Shown piece after piece: positions 1 through 6,080 of a stretch of 7,830 nucleotides of DNA. This DNA comes from an uncultured Collinsella sp. Lineage in GTDB: Bacteria; Actinomycetota; Coriobacteriia; Coriobacteriales; Coriobacteriaceae. The first letter of the stretch is position 1, and each line of letters begins with the position of its first letter. The position numbers and the translations under genes were made by a program. Where the stretch lies: positions 1-7,830 of the forward strand of contig CATZKS010000102.1 in the NCBI GenBank assembly GCA_958421035.1, read 5' to 3'. The notes under the pieces were generated by a model. The model saw nothing but the letters and a program-made list of their open reading frames with translations, did no database searches and was not told where the DNA came from.

Positions 1-165
1 GCGGAATGTTTTGGGAGGTAGCCCAAACAGCCCCGGCTGGGTCCTGTGTAGTCACCCTTTAGGTGGAACTCTCCTAATTATTTGGATGAGTCGTTTACTT
101 ACTTGTACTGTTACCGTCATCCCGCTGTTGTTGGGGTATGCTTTGTTCGTATGTAAACGTATGAC
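1..165. other. Unassigned leading region upstream of the lacI-type gene
   Basis: I recognise no gene here. The first 70 bases contain three small potential hairpins: TTTGGG/CCCAAA (10-15 with 22-27), CAGC/GCTG (28-31 with 36-39) and CACC/GGTG (around 54-66). They could be the tail of a structured RNA, or of an element that begins before the window, but I cannot match them to a known RNA family. One + frame is open from base 2 to a TGA at 170-172 and its second half is hydrophobic, but it has no supported start and no family resemblance. The promoter of the following regulator should lie in 90-165. I see only weak candidates, such as TATGCT at 137-142 with no well-spaced -35. Confidence 0.4.
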
Positions 166-166
166 A
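152..166 (+). promoter_or_regulatory. Putative LacI-family operator A, upstream of the regulator gene
   Basis: TGTAAACGTATGACA matches the operator-like sites before the first GH32 gene. All four copies share AAACG at positions 4-8 and TGACA at positions 11-15. The central CG step and near-palindromic TGT...ACA ends are typical of LacI-family operators. It lies just before the purine-rich ribosome binding site of the regulator gene, which suggests autoregulation. That role is inferred from position and similarity only. Confidence 0.6.
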
Positions 167-186
167 TGTTGATGGGGGAGGGTGCT

Positions 187-1197
187 ATGGCTCGCGAGGG
201 CGCTCGTTCTAAGGATACGGCTAAGCCTGGCATCAAGGAAGTTGCAGCGGTGGCGGGGGTTTCGCCTACTACGGTATCTCGCGTGCTTAATAACCGCTGT
301 TATTTTAGCCAAGAGACCAGCAATAAGGTCCACGCCGCGATGGAGCGCATCAACTATACGCCCAACGATATCGCCCGTGCCATGCTCAACGGTCGCCTGA
401 ATCTTATCGGTATGATCGTTCCCTTTGTGAGCAGCCCGTTCCATGCTCAGGTTGTGCAGGCGGTCGAGCGCACGTTAGCGGAAAACGGCTTTAAGATGTT
501 GCTGTGCAACAGCGCCAATCGACCCGATCTTGAGCGTTCCTATATTGACATGCTCCGCCGCAATATGGTCGACGGCGTCATCGTCAACTCCCTCAATATC
601 GGTGCCGAGGCATATGCCGAGATGGGCTTGAGCCTGGTTGGCATCGACTGCGATCTTGGCGAGGGCTCTGTCCAGATTGCAAGTGACAGCTATGGCATTG
701 GCGAGCTCGCCACGCGCCGTCTGATTGATGACGGCTGCAGGCGTATCCTGTGCCTGCGCAGCAATAGCCGCATGCGCATGCCTGCCAATAAGCGTACCGA
801 TGCCTACCTCGATGTTGTTGAGCAGGCCGGTTTGTCCGCGCTTGTCCGTGAGGTTGAGTTCGTTAAGCCCGACGACGAAAAGGGCGCGGTCGTTGCGAAG
901 ATCCTCGATGAGAACCCCGATATTGACGGCATCTTTGCGGGAGACGATACGATGGCGGCCATCTGTCTCAACGTGATGAAGCAGCGCGGCTTGAGCGCTC
1001 CAGACGATATTAAGGTCGTGGGCGCGGATGGTGCTCGCCGAACTATGACGTTTATGCCTGACTTAACAACCGTACGTCAAGATATCGATCGCATCGGAGA
1101 GCTCGCGGCGCAATCCATCATCGCTCTTATTAACGGCGATAATCCCGAATCGAATATCAAGCTCCCCGTTGAACTCATTGAGGGCAAAACCGCGTAG
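187..1197 (+). CDS. LacI-family transcriptional regulator (probable repressor of the fructoside operon)
   Basis: A cytosolic DNA-binding regulator of 336 residues, the usual LacI-family length. Residues 16-36 form the N-terminal helix-turn-helix (IKEVAAVAGVSPTTVSRVLN, with SPTTVSRVLN as the recognition helix). Residues 60-69 (NDIARAMLNG) correspond to the minor-groove hinge helix. From about residue 72 to the end it is a periplasmic-binding-protein-like effector domain, starting LIGMIVPFVSSPF. I chose the ATG at 187 because GGGGGAGGG at 174-182 is a strong ribosome binding site at good spacing; an in-frame ATG at 166 lies inside the putative operator and lacks one. The gene directly precedes a GH32/PTS operon in the same orientation, and matching operator-like sites occur before both. 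It is therefore probably a local ScrR-like repressor responding to a sugar or sugar phosphate. Family assignment is firm; the effector and repressor role are inferred. Confidence 0.93.
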   Translation: MAREGARSKDTAKPGIKEVAAVAGVSPTTVSRVLNNRCYFSQETSNKVHAAMERINYTPNDIARAMLNGRLNLIGMIVPFVSSPFHAQVVQAVERTLAENGFKMLLCNSANRPDLERSYIDMLRRNMVDGVIVNSLNIGAEAYAEMGLSLVGIDCDLGEGSVQIASDSYGIGELATRRLIDDGCRRILCLRSNSRMRMPANKRTDAYLDVVEQAGLSALVREVEFVKPDDEKGAVVAKILDENPDIDGIFAGDDTMAAICLNVMKQRGLSAPDDIKVVGADGARRTMTFMPDLTTVRQDIDRIGELAAQSIIALINGDNPESNIKLPVELIEGKTA

Positions 1198-1253
1198 TTC
1201 ATCCCGTGCCAAAAGAATTCCTCAAACGCCTCTGATGACCGTTCACCGGCATA

Positions 1254-1268
1254 TGTCAACCGTTTGCC
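1254..1268 (-). promoter_or_regulatory. Putative operator B, inverted copy
   Basis: On the - strand this reads GGCAAACGGTTGACA, sharing AAACG and TGACA with the other three sites. The following bases also match, so CATATGTCAA at 1250-1259 is a perfect inverted repeat of TTGACATATG at 1310-1319. It sits upstream of the core promoter, with its centre about 47 bases from the first tandem site and 64 from the second. It could be an auxiliary operator allowing cooperative binding or a small DNA loop; this is inference. Confidence 0.5.
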
Positions 1269-1300
1269 GACGACTGGAACTGCGAAAAGACGTATTGGTG

Positions 1301-1334
1301 TGAAAACGTTTGACATATGAAAACGATTGACATA
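1301..1334 (+). promoter_or_regulatory. Tandem operator pair C and D (17-base direct repeat)
   Basis: Two consecutive 17-base units, TGAAAACGTTTGACATA at 1301-1317 and TGAAAACGATTGACATA at 1318-1334, differ at one base. Each holds a LacI-type near-palindrome centred on CG. The first covers the -35 hexamer of the operon promoter and the second fills the spacer up to the -10. Repressor bound at either would exclude RNA polymerase. Similarity to the site before the regulator gene points to that regulator as the binding protein. Confidence 0.7.
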
Positions 1335-1338
1335 TCTT
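1310..1338 (+). promoter_or_regulatory. Sigma-70-type promoter of the GH32-PTS-GH32 operon
   Basis: A perfect -35 hexamer TTGACA (1310-1315) is followed after exactly 17 bases by TATCTT (1333-1338), which matches the -10 consensus at four of six positions including the first two bases and the final T. Transcription would start near 1345, giving a leader of about 35 bases before the first GH32 start codon. The second TTGACA at 1327-1332 has no good -10 at usual spacing. Confidence 0.65.
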
Positions 1339-1366
1339 GCCATTGTACCGAGTTAGTATGTCGTGG

Positions 1367-1374
1367 AAAGGAAG
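1367..1374 (+). promoter_or_regulatory. Ribosome binding site that fixes the start of the first GH32 gene
   Basis: AAAGGAAG lies 6-8 bases before the ATG at 1381. An in-frame GTG at 1363-1365 would place the start upstream of this site with no ribosome binding site of its own, so the ATG is preferred. Confidence 0.75.
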
Positions 1375-1380
1375 TCTCGG

Positions 1381-2763
1381 ATGCACAAGGTGTATTACCA
1401 GCCTGAGGGAATTTGGGTAGGCGACATCATGCCGTACGGCGAGGACGGCACGTTCTATCTCTATCATCAGCGTGACACGCGTAACCCCGAACCTTTCGGA
1501 GAGCCGTTTGGCTGGGCACTCGCTACGACCAAGGATTTCGTCAACTACAAGGACTTTGGCGAGAGCCTTGAGCGCGGCGGCGACGAGGAAGTCGACCAGT
1601 ACATTTATGCCGGCACGGTGTTTAAGGTGGGCGACAAGTACCATGCGCTCTACACTGGTTGCAATCGCGATAAGGTCCGCGCACGTTTGATGAAGCAGGT
1701 TCTTCTTCACGCAACGAGCGACGACGCCGTCAAGTGGGAGAAGAACATCGCCGAGACGCTGCTTCCGCCCCAGGAGGGTTACGATGACCGCAACTGGCGC
1801 GATCCCTTTGTGCTTTGGGATGAGGAGAACGAAGAGTACATGCTCATCCTCGGCACGCGTGTGGGCGAGGACAAGCGTCTGATGACCGGCCGCCTGGTCA
1901 AGTTCACCTCCAAGGATCTGACCAACTGGGAGTTCCAGGGCGACTGGTGGAACCCGGGCCTGTACACCATGTTTGAGATGCCTGATCTCTTTAAGATGGG
2001 CGACTGGTGGTACCTCGTCTTTTCCGAGTACAGCGACGGCAACAAGACCCGTTACCGCATGTCCAAGTCCATCAACGGTCCTTGGATTACCCCCGCTGAC
2101 GACTCCTTCGACGGCCGCGCGTACTACGCCGCTCGCACCGCATTCGATGGCGAGCGTCGCGTTCTCTTTGGTTGGGTTCCTACGCGTGACGAGGGCGGCG
2201 ACCCCAGCTCTTACCTATGGGGTGGCACCTTTATGCCCCTCGAGATCGTTCAGCGTGCCGACGGAACGCTCGGCACCAAGCTTCCCGAGAGCATGCTCGG
2301 CGCCTTTGGCGAGGGCAAGGCTGTCGAAGCCTTCGAGCTCTCCTGCGAGTCGGGCAAGGTCGAGCAGGTGCTCGCCGCGGATGCCGGCTCCACCTACTTG
2401 CTCGATGCCGACATTGAGCTCGGCGGTAACGCTGCCGGCTTCTCGGTCAAGTTCGCCGAGGACGCCGAGACCGGTCTTGCCTATGAGTTCCGCGCCAACC
2501 TGCGCGAGGGCAAGCTCGAGTTCACGCCGGCTCCCCAGTACCCGTGGTTCCAGGTCAACAACATGGGCCTCGAGCGTCCGTTGTTCTTTAAGGGCGAGGG
2601 CACTCACCATGTGCGTCTGGTCGTCGACGACGACATCGCGACCATCTTTGTCGATGATGTTGCGCTCAACGCTCGCTTCTGCAACAAGCAGGGCCAGGGT
2701 GTGGCGCTTACCGTCACCGACGGTGCGCTCAAGTGCGCAAACGCAACGATCGCGTCTCTGTAG
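1381..2763 (+). CDS. Divergent GH32-family glycoside hydrolase (beta-fructosidase-like), substrate uncertain
   Basis: A 460-residue protein with a GH32-type five-bladed propeller (about residues 1-290) and a C-terminal beta-sandwich. The canonical first signature, W-M/L-N-D-P-N-G, is replaced by WVGDIMPY (residues 12-19). Asp15 aligns with the catalytic nucleophile, but the flanking Asn, Pro, Asn and Gly are absent. The second signature is intact (WRDP, Asp141, transition-state stabiliser). The third is FEMPDLF instead of the usual ECPD, with Glu199 as acid/base and Met in place of Cys. All three catalytic carboxylates are therefore present and activity is expected. There is no signal peptide or membrane segment, so it should act in the cytosol on sugar delivered by the PTS encoded 45 bases downstream. 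Codon use is strongly biased, with lysine nearly always AAG, suggesting high expression. Clan and family are clear from the motifs; sucrose-6-phosphate, another fructoside phosphate or a fructosyl anhydride are all possible substrates. Confidence 0.85.
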   Translation: MHKVYYQPEGIWVGDIMPYGEDGTFYLYHQRDTRNPEPFGEPFGWALATTKDFVNYKDFGESLERGGDEEVDQYIYAGTVFKVGDKYHALYTGCNRDKVRARLMKQVLLHATSDDAVKWEKNIAETLLPPQEGYDDRNWRDPFVLWDEENEEYMLILGTRVGEDKRLMTGRLVKFTSKDLTNWEFQGDWWNPGLYTMFEMPDLFKMGDWWYLVFSEYSDGNKTRYRMSKSINGPWITPADDSFDGRAYYAARTAFDGERRVLFGWVPTRDEGGDPSSYLWGGTFMPLEIVQRADGTLGTKLPESMLGAFGEGKAVEAFELSCESGKVEQVLAADAGSTYLLDADIELGGNAAGFSVKFAEDAETGLAYEFRANLREGKLEFTPAPQYPWFQVNNMGLERPLFFKGEGTHHVRLVVDDDIATIFVDDVALNARFCNKQGQGVALTVTDGALKCANATIASL

Positions 2764-2808
2764 CGGCAACGAACCGTTTTATGATTTAGAAAAGGAATGG
2801 AGAGGAAC

Positions 2809-4260
2809 ATGGACTACAAAGTAGTGTCTCAGCAAGTCGTCGATAACGTCGGCGGTCTGGAGAACATCGAGGGCGCCACGCATTGCGTTACGCGTCTGCG
2901 TCTGGTGCTCAAGGATACGAGCAAGTACAACAAGGCCGAGCTCGAGAACATCGATGGCGTCAAGGGCGTGCTGTACAACAGCGGCCAGCTCATGATCATC
3001 TTCGGTACCGGTACCGTCAACAAGGTCTACGATGAGTTTATGGCTCTGACGGGCGTTAAGGAGATCAGCGCTTCCGAGGTCAAGGGCGCCGAGGCGGACA
3101 AGAAGGGCAAGTTCTTCTCGGTCCTCAAGGTATTCTCGGATATCTTTATCCCCATCATTCCCGCTTTCGTCGGCGCTGCTATCATCATCGGCCTTAAGTC
3201 GCTGATCGTTGCCAACGGCCTCTTTGGCATGGAGGGCAGCCTTGCCGACCACAGCGAGTTCCTCAAGAACCTCGCAAGCTTCTTTGCCATTATCGCCACC
3301 ACGTTTGACTACCTGCCTGTCCTGGTTATGTACAGCGCGGTGAAGCGTTTTGGCGGTAACCCGATTCTGGGCATCCTCGTCGGTATCGTCATGGTTCACC
3401 CGAGCCTTATGAACCGCAACACGTTCGTTATGGATCCGTCGGGTGCTGAGTACTGGAACTTTGGTCCGCTCTCCATCCCCATGGTTGCTTTCCAGGGCGG
3501 CGTGTTCCCTGCAATCCTGACTGCCTGGTTTATGGCCAAGGTCGAGAAGATTGCCCAGAAGTACATCCCCGAGGTCGTCTCGTTTGTCTTTGTCCCGACC
3601 GTTACCCTGATTCTTGCTAACGTTGCCCTGTTCACCGTGTTCGGCCCGCTCGGCAACCTGATCGGCGACGTCCTCGCTGGCGTAATCGATGTCCTGTACA
3701 ACAGGATGGGCGTCTTCGGTGCCTTTGTCTTTGCCGCATTCCTGCAGCCGCTCGTCGTTACCGGTACGCATCAGTTCATCCAGGGTATTGAGGCCAACCT
3801 CGTTGCCACGACCGGCTTCAACTACATCCAGGCCATCTGGTCGGTTTCCATCATCGCCCAGGGCGGCGGCGCCATCGGCATGTACCTCATTCACAAGAAG
3901 CATTCCAAAGAGCGCAACATCTGCATGTCGTCCTTTATCCCGACGCTGGTCGGTATCTCCGAGCCCGCAATCTTTGCTGCAAACATGCGCTACTCGATCA
4001 TCCCGTTCGTTTGCGCTTGCATCGGTGCAGGCTGCGGCGGTGCCTTCGTGAAGCTCTTTGAGGTGCGCGCCATCGGTCAGGGTCTGACCGGCGTGCTTGG
4101 CCTGCTCATCGTCACGCCCGAGACGCTCGTGTGGTATGTGGCCGGCAATCTCATCGCCTTCATCGTGCCAATCGTCTTGATCTTTGCCTACAACAAGGCA
4201 AAGGGCATGCCGACCACCGATGAAGAGGGCGCTGGCGCTGGCTTCGACGTTAGCTTCTAA
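2809..4260 (+). CDS. scrA: PTS sucrose-type permease, EIIBC (glucose/sucrose superfamily)
   Basis: A 483-residue inner-membrane permease that imports and phosphorylates a sugar. Residues 1-80 are EIIB: Cys26 in ATHCVTRLRLVL is the phosphorylated cysteine, and IDGVKG...NSGQLMIIFGTG resembles the EIIB of sucrose permeases as I remember them. After a charged linker, EIIC starts near residue 102 (FFSVLKVFSDIFIPIIPAFV) and has about ten hydrophobic segments. GTHQFIQGIEANL (from residue 319) corresponds to the G-x-H-H/Q-x-F...E region, and GISEPAIF (from residue 382) to the conserved GITEPAIF motif. There is no EIIA domain, so phosphate must come from a separate Glc-type EIIA. I chose the ATG at 2809, preceded by AAAGGAATGGAGAGGA, over one at 2797 that overlaps this purine-rich stretch. 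The gene lies between two GH32 enzymes, supporting a fructoside substrate. Sucrose is likely but not proven; other fructosides, trehalose or beta-glucosides are alternatives. Confidence 0.88.
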   Translation: MDYKVVSQQVVDNVGGLENIEGATHCVTRLRLVLKDTSKYNKAELENIDGVKGVLYNSGQLMIIFGTGTVNKVYDEFMALTGVKEISASEVKGAEADKKGKFFSVLKVFSDIFIPIIPAFVGAAIIIGLKSLIVANGLFGMEGSLADHSEFLKNLASFFAIIATTFDYLPVLVMYSAVKRFGGNPILGILVGIVMVHPSLMNRNTFVMDPSGAEYWNFGPLSIPMVAFQGGVFPAILTAWFMAKVEKIAQKYIPEVVSFVFVPTVTLILANVALFTVFGPLGNLIGDVLAGVIDVLYNRMGVFGAFVFAAFLQPLVVTGTHQFIQGIEANLVATTGFNYIQAIWSVSIIAQGGGAIGMYLIHKKHSKERNICMSSFIPTLVGISEPAIFAANMRYSIIPFVCACIGAGCGGAFVKLFEVRAIGQGLTGVLGLLIVTPETLVWYVAGNLIAFIVPIVLIFAYNKAKGMPTTDEEGAGAGFDVSF

Positions 4261-4296
4261 TTGAGCCGTTCAGCGTAATCTGAGGATAAGTCCATT

Positions 4297-4340
4297 TGGG
4301 GAAGGGCGTTCGGCTCGTGTGAGTCGAGCGTCCTTCCCCA
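4297..4340 (+). other. Long intercistronic stem-loop without U-tract
   Basis: Arms 4298-4316 and 4321-4339 pair over 19 positions, three of them G-U, around a GTGT tetraloop; T4297/A4340 adds one more pair. It begins 37 bases after the EIIBC stop and ends about 20 bases before the next ATG. The bases after it (TAGACGAGAAAG) contain no T-run, so it is a poor intrinsic terminator. It more likely marks an mRNA-processing or 3'-stabilising site, or partial termination that lowers expression of the second GH32 gene. The structure is seen in the sequence; the role is inferred. Confidence 0.6.
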
Positions 4341-4361
4341 TAGACGAGAAAGTCAACGGCG

Positions 4362-5804
4362 ATGTTTAATCAAAAAAATAAGGTGACACGCGCGGACTAT
4401 GAGCAATGGCGTGCCGGACAGGATGAGACGGCGGGTCGCATCGCGTCCGACCCCGATAGGCTCCTGTTCCATGTGGAGCCTGAGCTTGGCTGGCTCAACG
4501 ACCCCAACGGTTTGGTGCAGATCGGTGATACGTATCACATCTATCACCAATACGATCCATTCGATGCTGCGCATGGCGGTCCAGTGCTTTGGAATCATCT
4601 GACAACAAAGGATTTTGTGACGTACGAGAATCGCGGCCCTGTGCTGTTCCCCGATTCCGATTTGGATTCGAGCGGAGCGTATTCTGGTTCTGCCTTTGTA
4701 CACGACGGCAAGATTCACTACTTCTATACCGGCAACGTCAAGCATTTTGACCGCGATGATTACGACTACGTGTTGACGGGCCGTGAGCAAAACCAGATTC
4801 ATGTGGTTGCCGAGAACCCCGACGAATTGGGCGAGAAGCGCATAGCTGTTGGGCCGGTCGATTACCCCGACGATATCGGTACTCACGTGCGTGATCCCAA
4901 AATCCTTGAACACGATGGTATCTACTACATGGTTCTGGGCGCTCGTACGAAAGACGACCACGGCTGCGTGCTTGTCTATACCTCGAGCAATTTAGAGGAC
5001 TGGAGCTATGCGACGCGCATTGAGTTGGGCGAGAAGTTTGGCTTTATGTGGGAGTGCCCCGATCTGTTTGAGCTCGATGGTGAGCTTATTCTCGTTTGCT
5101 GTCCGCAGGGTGTGTCCGCCGATGGATGGCGTTACCGCAATCCGCACCAGTGCGTGTGGTTTCCCATCGAGGCCGATTGGGAGGCGCCGAGTTTTAAGAT
5201 CGCCGGGCAGGGCATGCCCCCGATGGTCGATGCCGGCTTTGATTTCTACGCACCGCAGTCTTTTGAGGATGCTGCGGGTCGGCGTTTGATGATCGGGTGG
5301 TCGGGTTGCCCCGATGCGACGGCAAAAAGCCCGACGGTGGCACGCGGGTGGCAGTGCGCGCTGACGGTGCCGAGAAAACTGAGCATGCGCGATGGCAAGC
5401 TCTGTCAGCAGCCGGTGCACGAGATTGAGAGGATGCGCGGCGACTGCGTTTGCGCGACAGGCGGTGAAACCGTTGAGGAGCCGGGCCGCCTGTTTGATCT
5501 TGTGGTTTCCTGTGAGGGCGCCCAGGTGATCGAGCTCGAAATCCGCAAGGGTGTCTTTGTGCGCTATGCAGACGGGATGCTTACCCTCGACATGGGTGAC
5601 GAAGGCTATGGGCGCGACCAGAGGTCGATCGAGCTCAGCGAGCTTCGCGACCTGCGCGTGCTTTCGGACACTACGATGGTCGAGATTTTTGCAAATGGCG
5701 GCGAGGCGGCACTTACGAGCCGTACCTATTCGCCGGCGGTTCCGGCGATGGAGCTGCACGCCGAGGGTGCGGCATCGATGAATTTCTACCGCCTCGTGCA
5801 TTAA
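4362..5804 (+). CDS. scrB: GH32 sucrose-6-phosphate hydrolase / beta-fructofuranosidase
   Basis: A 480-residue cytosolic enzyme expected to hydrolyse sucrose-6-phosphate to glucose-6-phosphate and fructose. All three GH32 signatures are canonical: WLNDPNG (residues 44-50, nucleophile Asp47), RDP (177-179, Asp178) and WECPDLF (acid/base Glu231). The leader of about 36 residues before HVEPELGWLNDPNG, without a signal peptide, is typical of intracellular ScrB/SacA enzymes rather than secreted levanases. The propeller covers about residues 35-335 and a beta-sandwich follows, ending EGAASMNFYRLVH. The ribosome binding site is weak (GAGAAAG at 4346-4352), and a 19-bp stem-loop lies just upstream, so translation or transcript level may be below that of the two preceding genes. 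Codon use is also less biased, with several AAA lysines. It is the last gene of the probable operon. Activity on free sucrose or short fructo-oligosaccharides cannot be excluded. Confidence 0.88.
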   Translation: MFNQKNKVTRADYEQWRAGQDETAGRIASDPDRLLFHVEPELGWLNDPNGLVQIGDTYHIYHQYDPFDAAHGGPVLWNHLTTKDFVTYENRGPVLFPDSDLDSSGAYSGSAFVHDGKIHYFYTGNVKHFDRDDYDYVLTGREQNQIHVVAENPDELGEKRIAVGPVDYPDDIGTHVRDPKILEHDGIYYMVLGARTKDDHGCVLVYTSSNLEDWSYATRIELGEKFGFMWECPDLFELDGELILVCCPQGVSADGWRYRNPHQCVWFPIEADWEAPSFKIAGQGMPPMVDAGFDFYAPQSFEDAAGRRLMIGWSGCPDATAKSPTVARGWQCALTVPRKLSMRDGKLCQQPVHEIERMRGDCVCATGGETVEEPGRLFDLVVSCEGAQVIELEIRKGVFVRYADGMLTLDMGDEGYGRDQRSIELSELRDLRVLSDTTMVEIFANGGEAALTSRTYSPAVPAMELHAEGAASMNFYRLVH

Positions 5805-5805
5805 C

Positions 5806-5820
5806 CGTGCGTGGAGCACG
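5806..5820 (+). other. Small hairpin right after the second GH32 gene
   Basis: CGTGC (5806-5810) pairs with GCACG (5816-5820) around a five-base loop, starting two bases after the stop codon. ATTGGATTT follows, which is only mildly T-rich. It may contribute to termination or 3'-end protection but is too short to call a terminator alone. Confidence 0.3.
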
Positions 5821-5951
5821 ATTGGATTTGCTGGACGGAATGTGTCGCAGTTGTCGCGGCCAACTACCGCTTACCGCATATAGCGACCGTTTGCGGAATA
5901 AGTAACCCTCCTTAATAAACCGTATGGAATCCTAGATAAGCACGGAGTTTT

Positions 5952-6000
5952 CCAAGGAGACGCTGTCCTTTGTTGTGTGCAAGGGGCGGCGTCTCTTTGG
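5952..6000 (+). terminator. Long stem-loop, possible terminator of the fructoside operon
   Basis: Arms 5952-5972 and 5980-6000 pair along 21 positions, four of them G-U, around the seven-base loop TTGTGTG. The core is GGAGACGC with GCGTCTC, and the lower stem ends in CTTTGG. AGTTTT precedes the stem, but no proper T-run follows it, so intrinsic termination is uncertain. It lies in the only sizeable gap (5805-6080) between the operon and the DegV gene, where a transcript end is expected. Confidence 0.5.
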
Positions 6001-6008
6001 TGCTTGGA

Positions 6009-6026
6009 CACTGTTGTACAACAGTG
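6009..6026. promoter_or_regulatory. Perfect 18-base palindrome upstream of the DegV gene
   Basis: CACTGTTGTACAACAGTG is its own reverse complement over 18 bases. It lies about 55 bases before the DegV start codon and shortly after the long stem-loop. Uninterrupted palindromes of this size are typical operators for dimeric regulators such as the TetR or GntR families. TTGGAC at 6004-6009 touches its left end, but I see no well-placed -10. The binding protein is unknown and is not encoded in this window. Confidence 0.5.
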
Positions 6027-6080
6027 CGGCGGCGCGTGCCATGTATTGAAAAGCCAATGTTGAGATGGGTCGTGATAATA

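Noticed and set aside
2..172. Open + frame with a hydrophobic second half, possibly a small membrane protein
   Set aside because: No start with a ribosome binding site, it runs through the putative operator, and there is no recognisable similarity. It is short enough to be open by chance.
1973..2824. + strand open frame of 283 codons overlapping the first GH32 and the start of the permease gene
   Set aside because: Its Ser/Thr/Arg/Pro-rich translation is typical of an off-frame reading of GC-rich coding DNA, and the overlapping GH32 frame carries real motifs.
2779..3903. Long - strand open frame of 374 codons opposite the permease gene
   Set aside because: It lies antisense to a clear EIIBC gene, has low-complexity Asp/Glu/Asn/His-rich translation and no ribosome binding site. 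It is a by-product of the biased codon use of the real gene.
4261..4361. Possible separate promoter for the second GH32 gene
   Set aside because: No -35/-10 pair and no operator-like motif were visible; the gap is dominated by the stem-loop.
4992..5819. - strand open frame of 275 codons opposite the second GH32 gene
   Set aside because: It is fully antisense to a gene with canonical catalytic motifs, and its translation resembles no family I know.
5882..5896. AGCGACCGTTTGCGG, resembling part of the inverted operator B
   Set aside because: It shares only the ACCGTTTGC core and lacks the TGTCA half that all four accepted sites have, so it is probably a chance match.
5970..6080. Upstream extension of the DegV frame by 37 codons
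   Set aside because: It would begin inside the long stem-loop and run through the palindrome, and DegV proteins start at the strand encoded from 6081.
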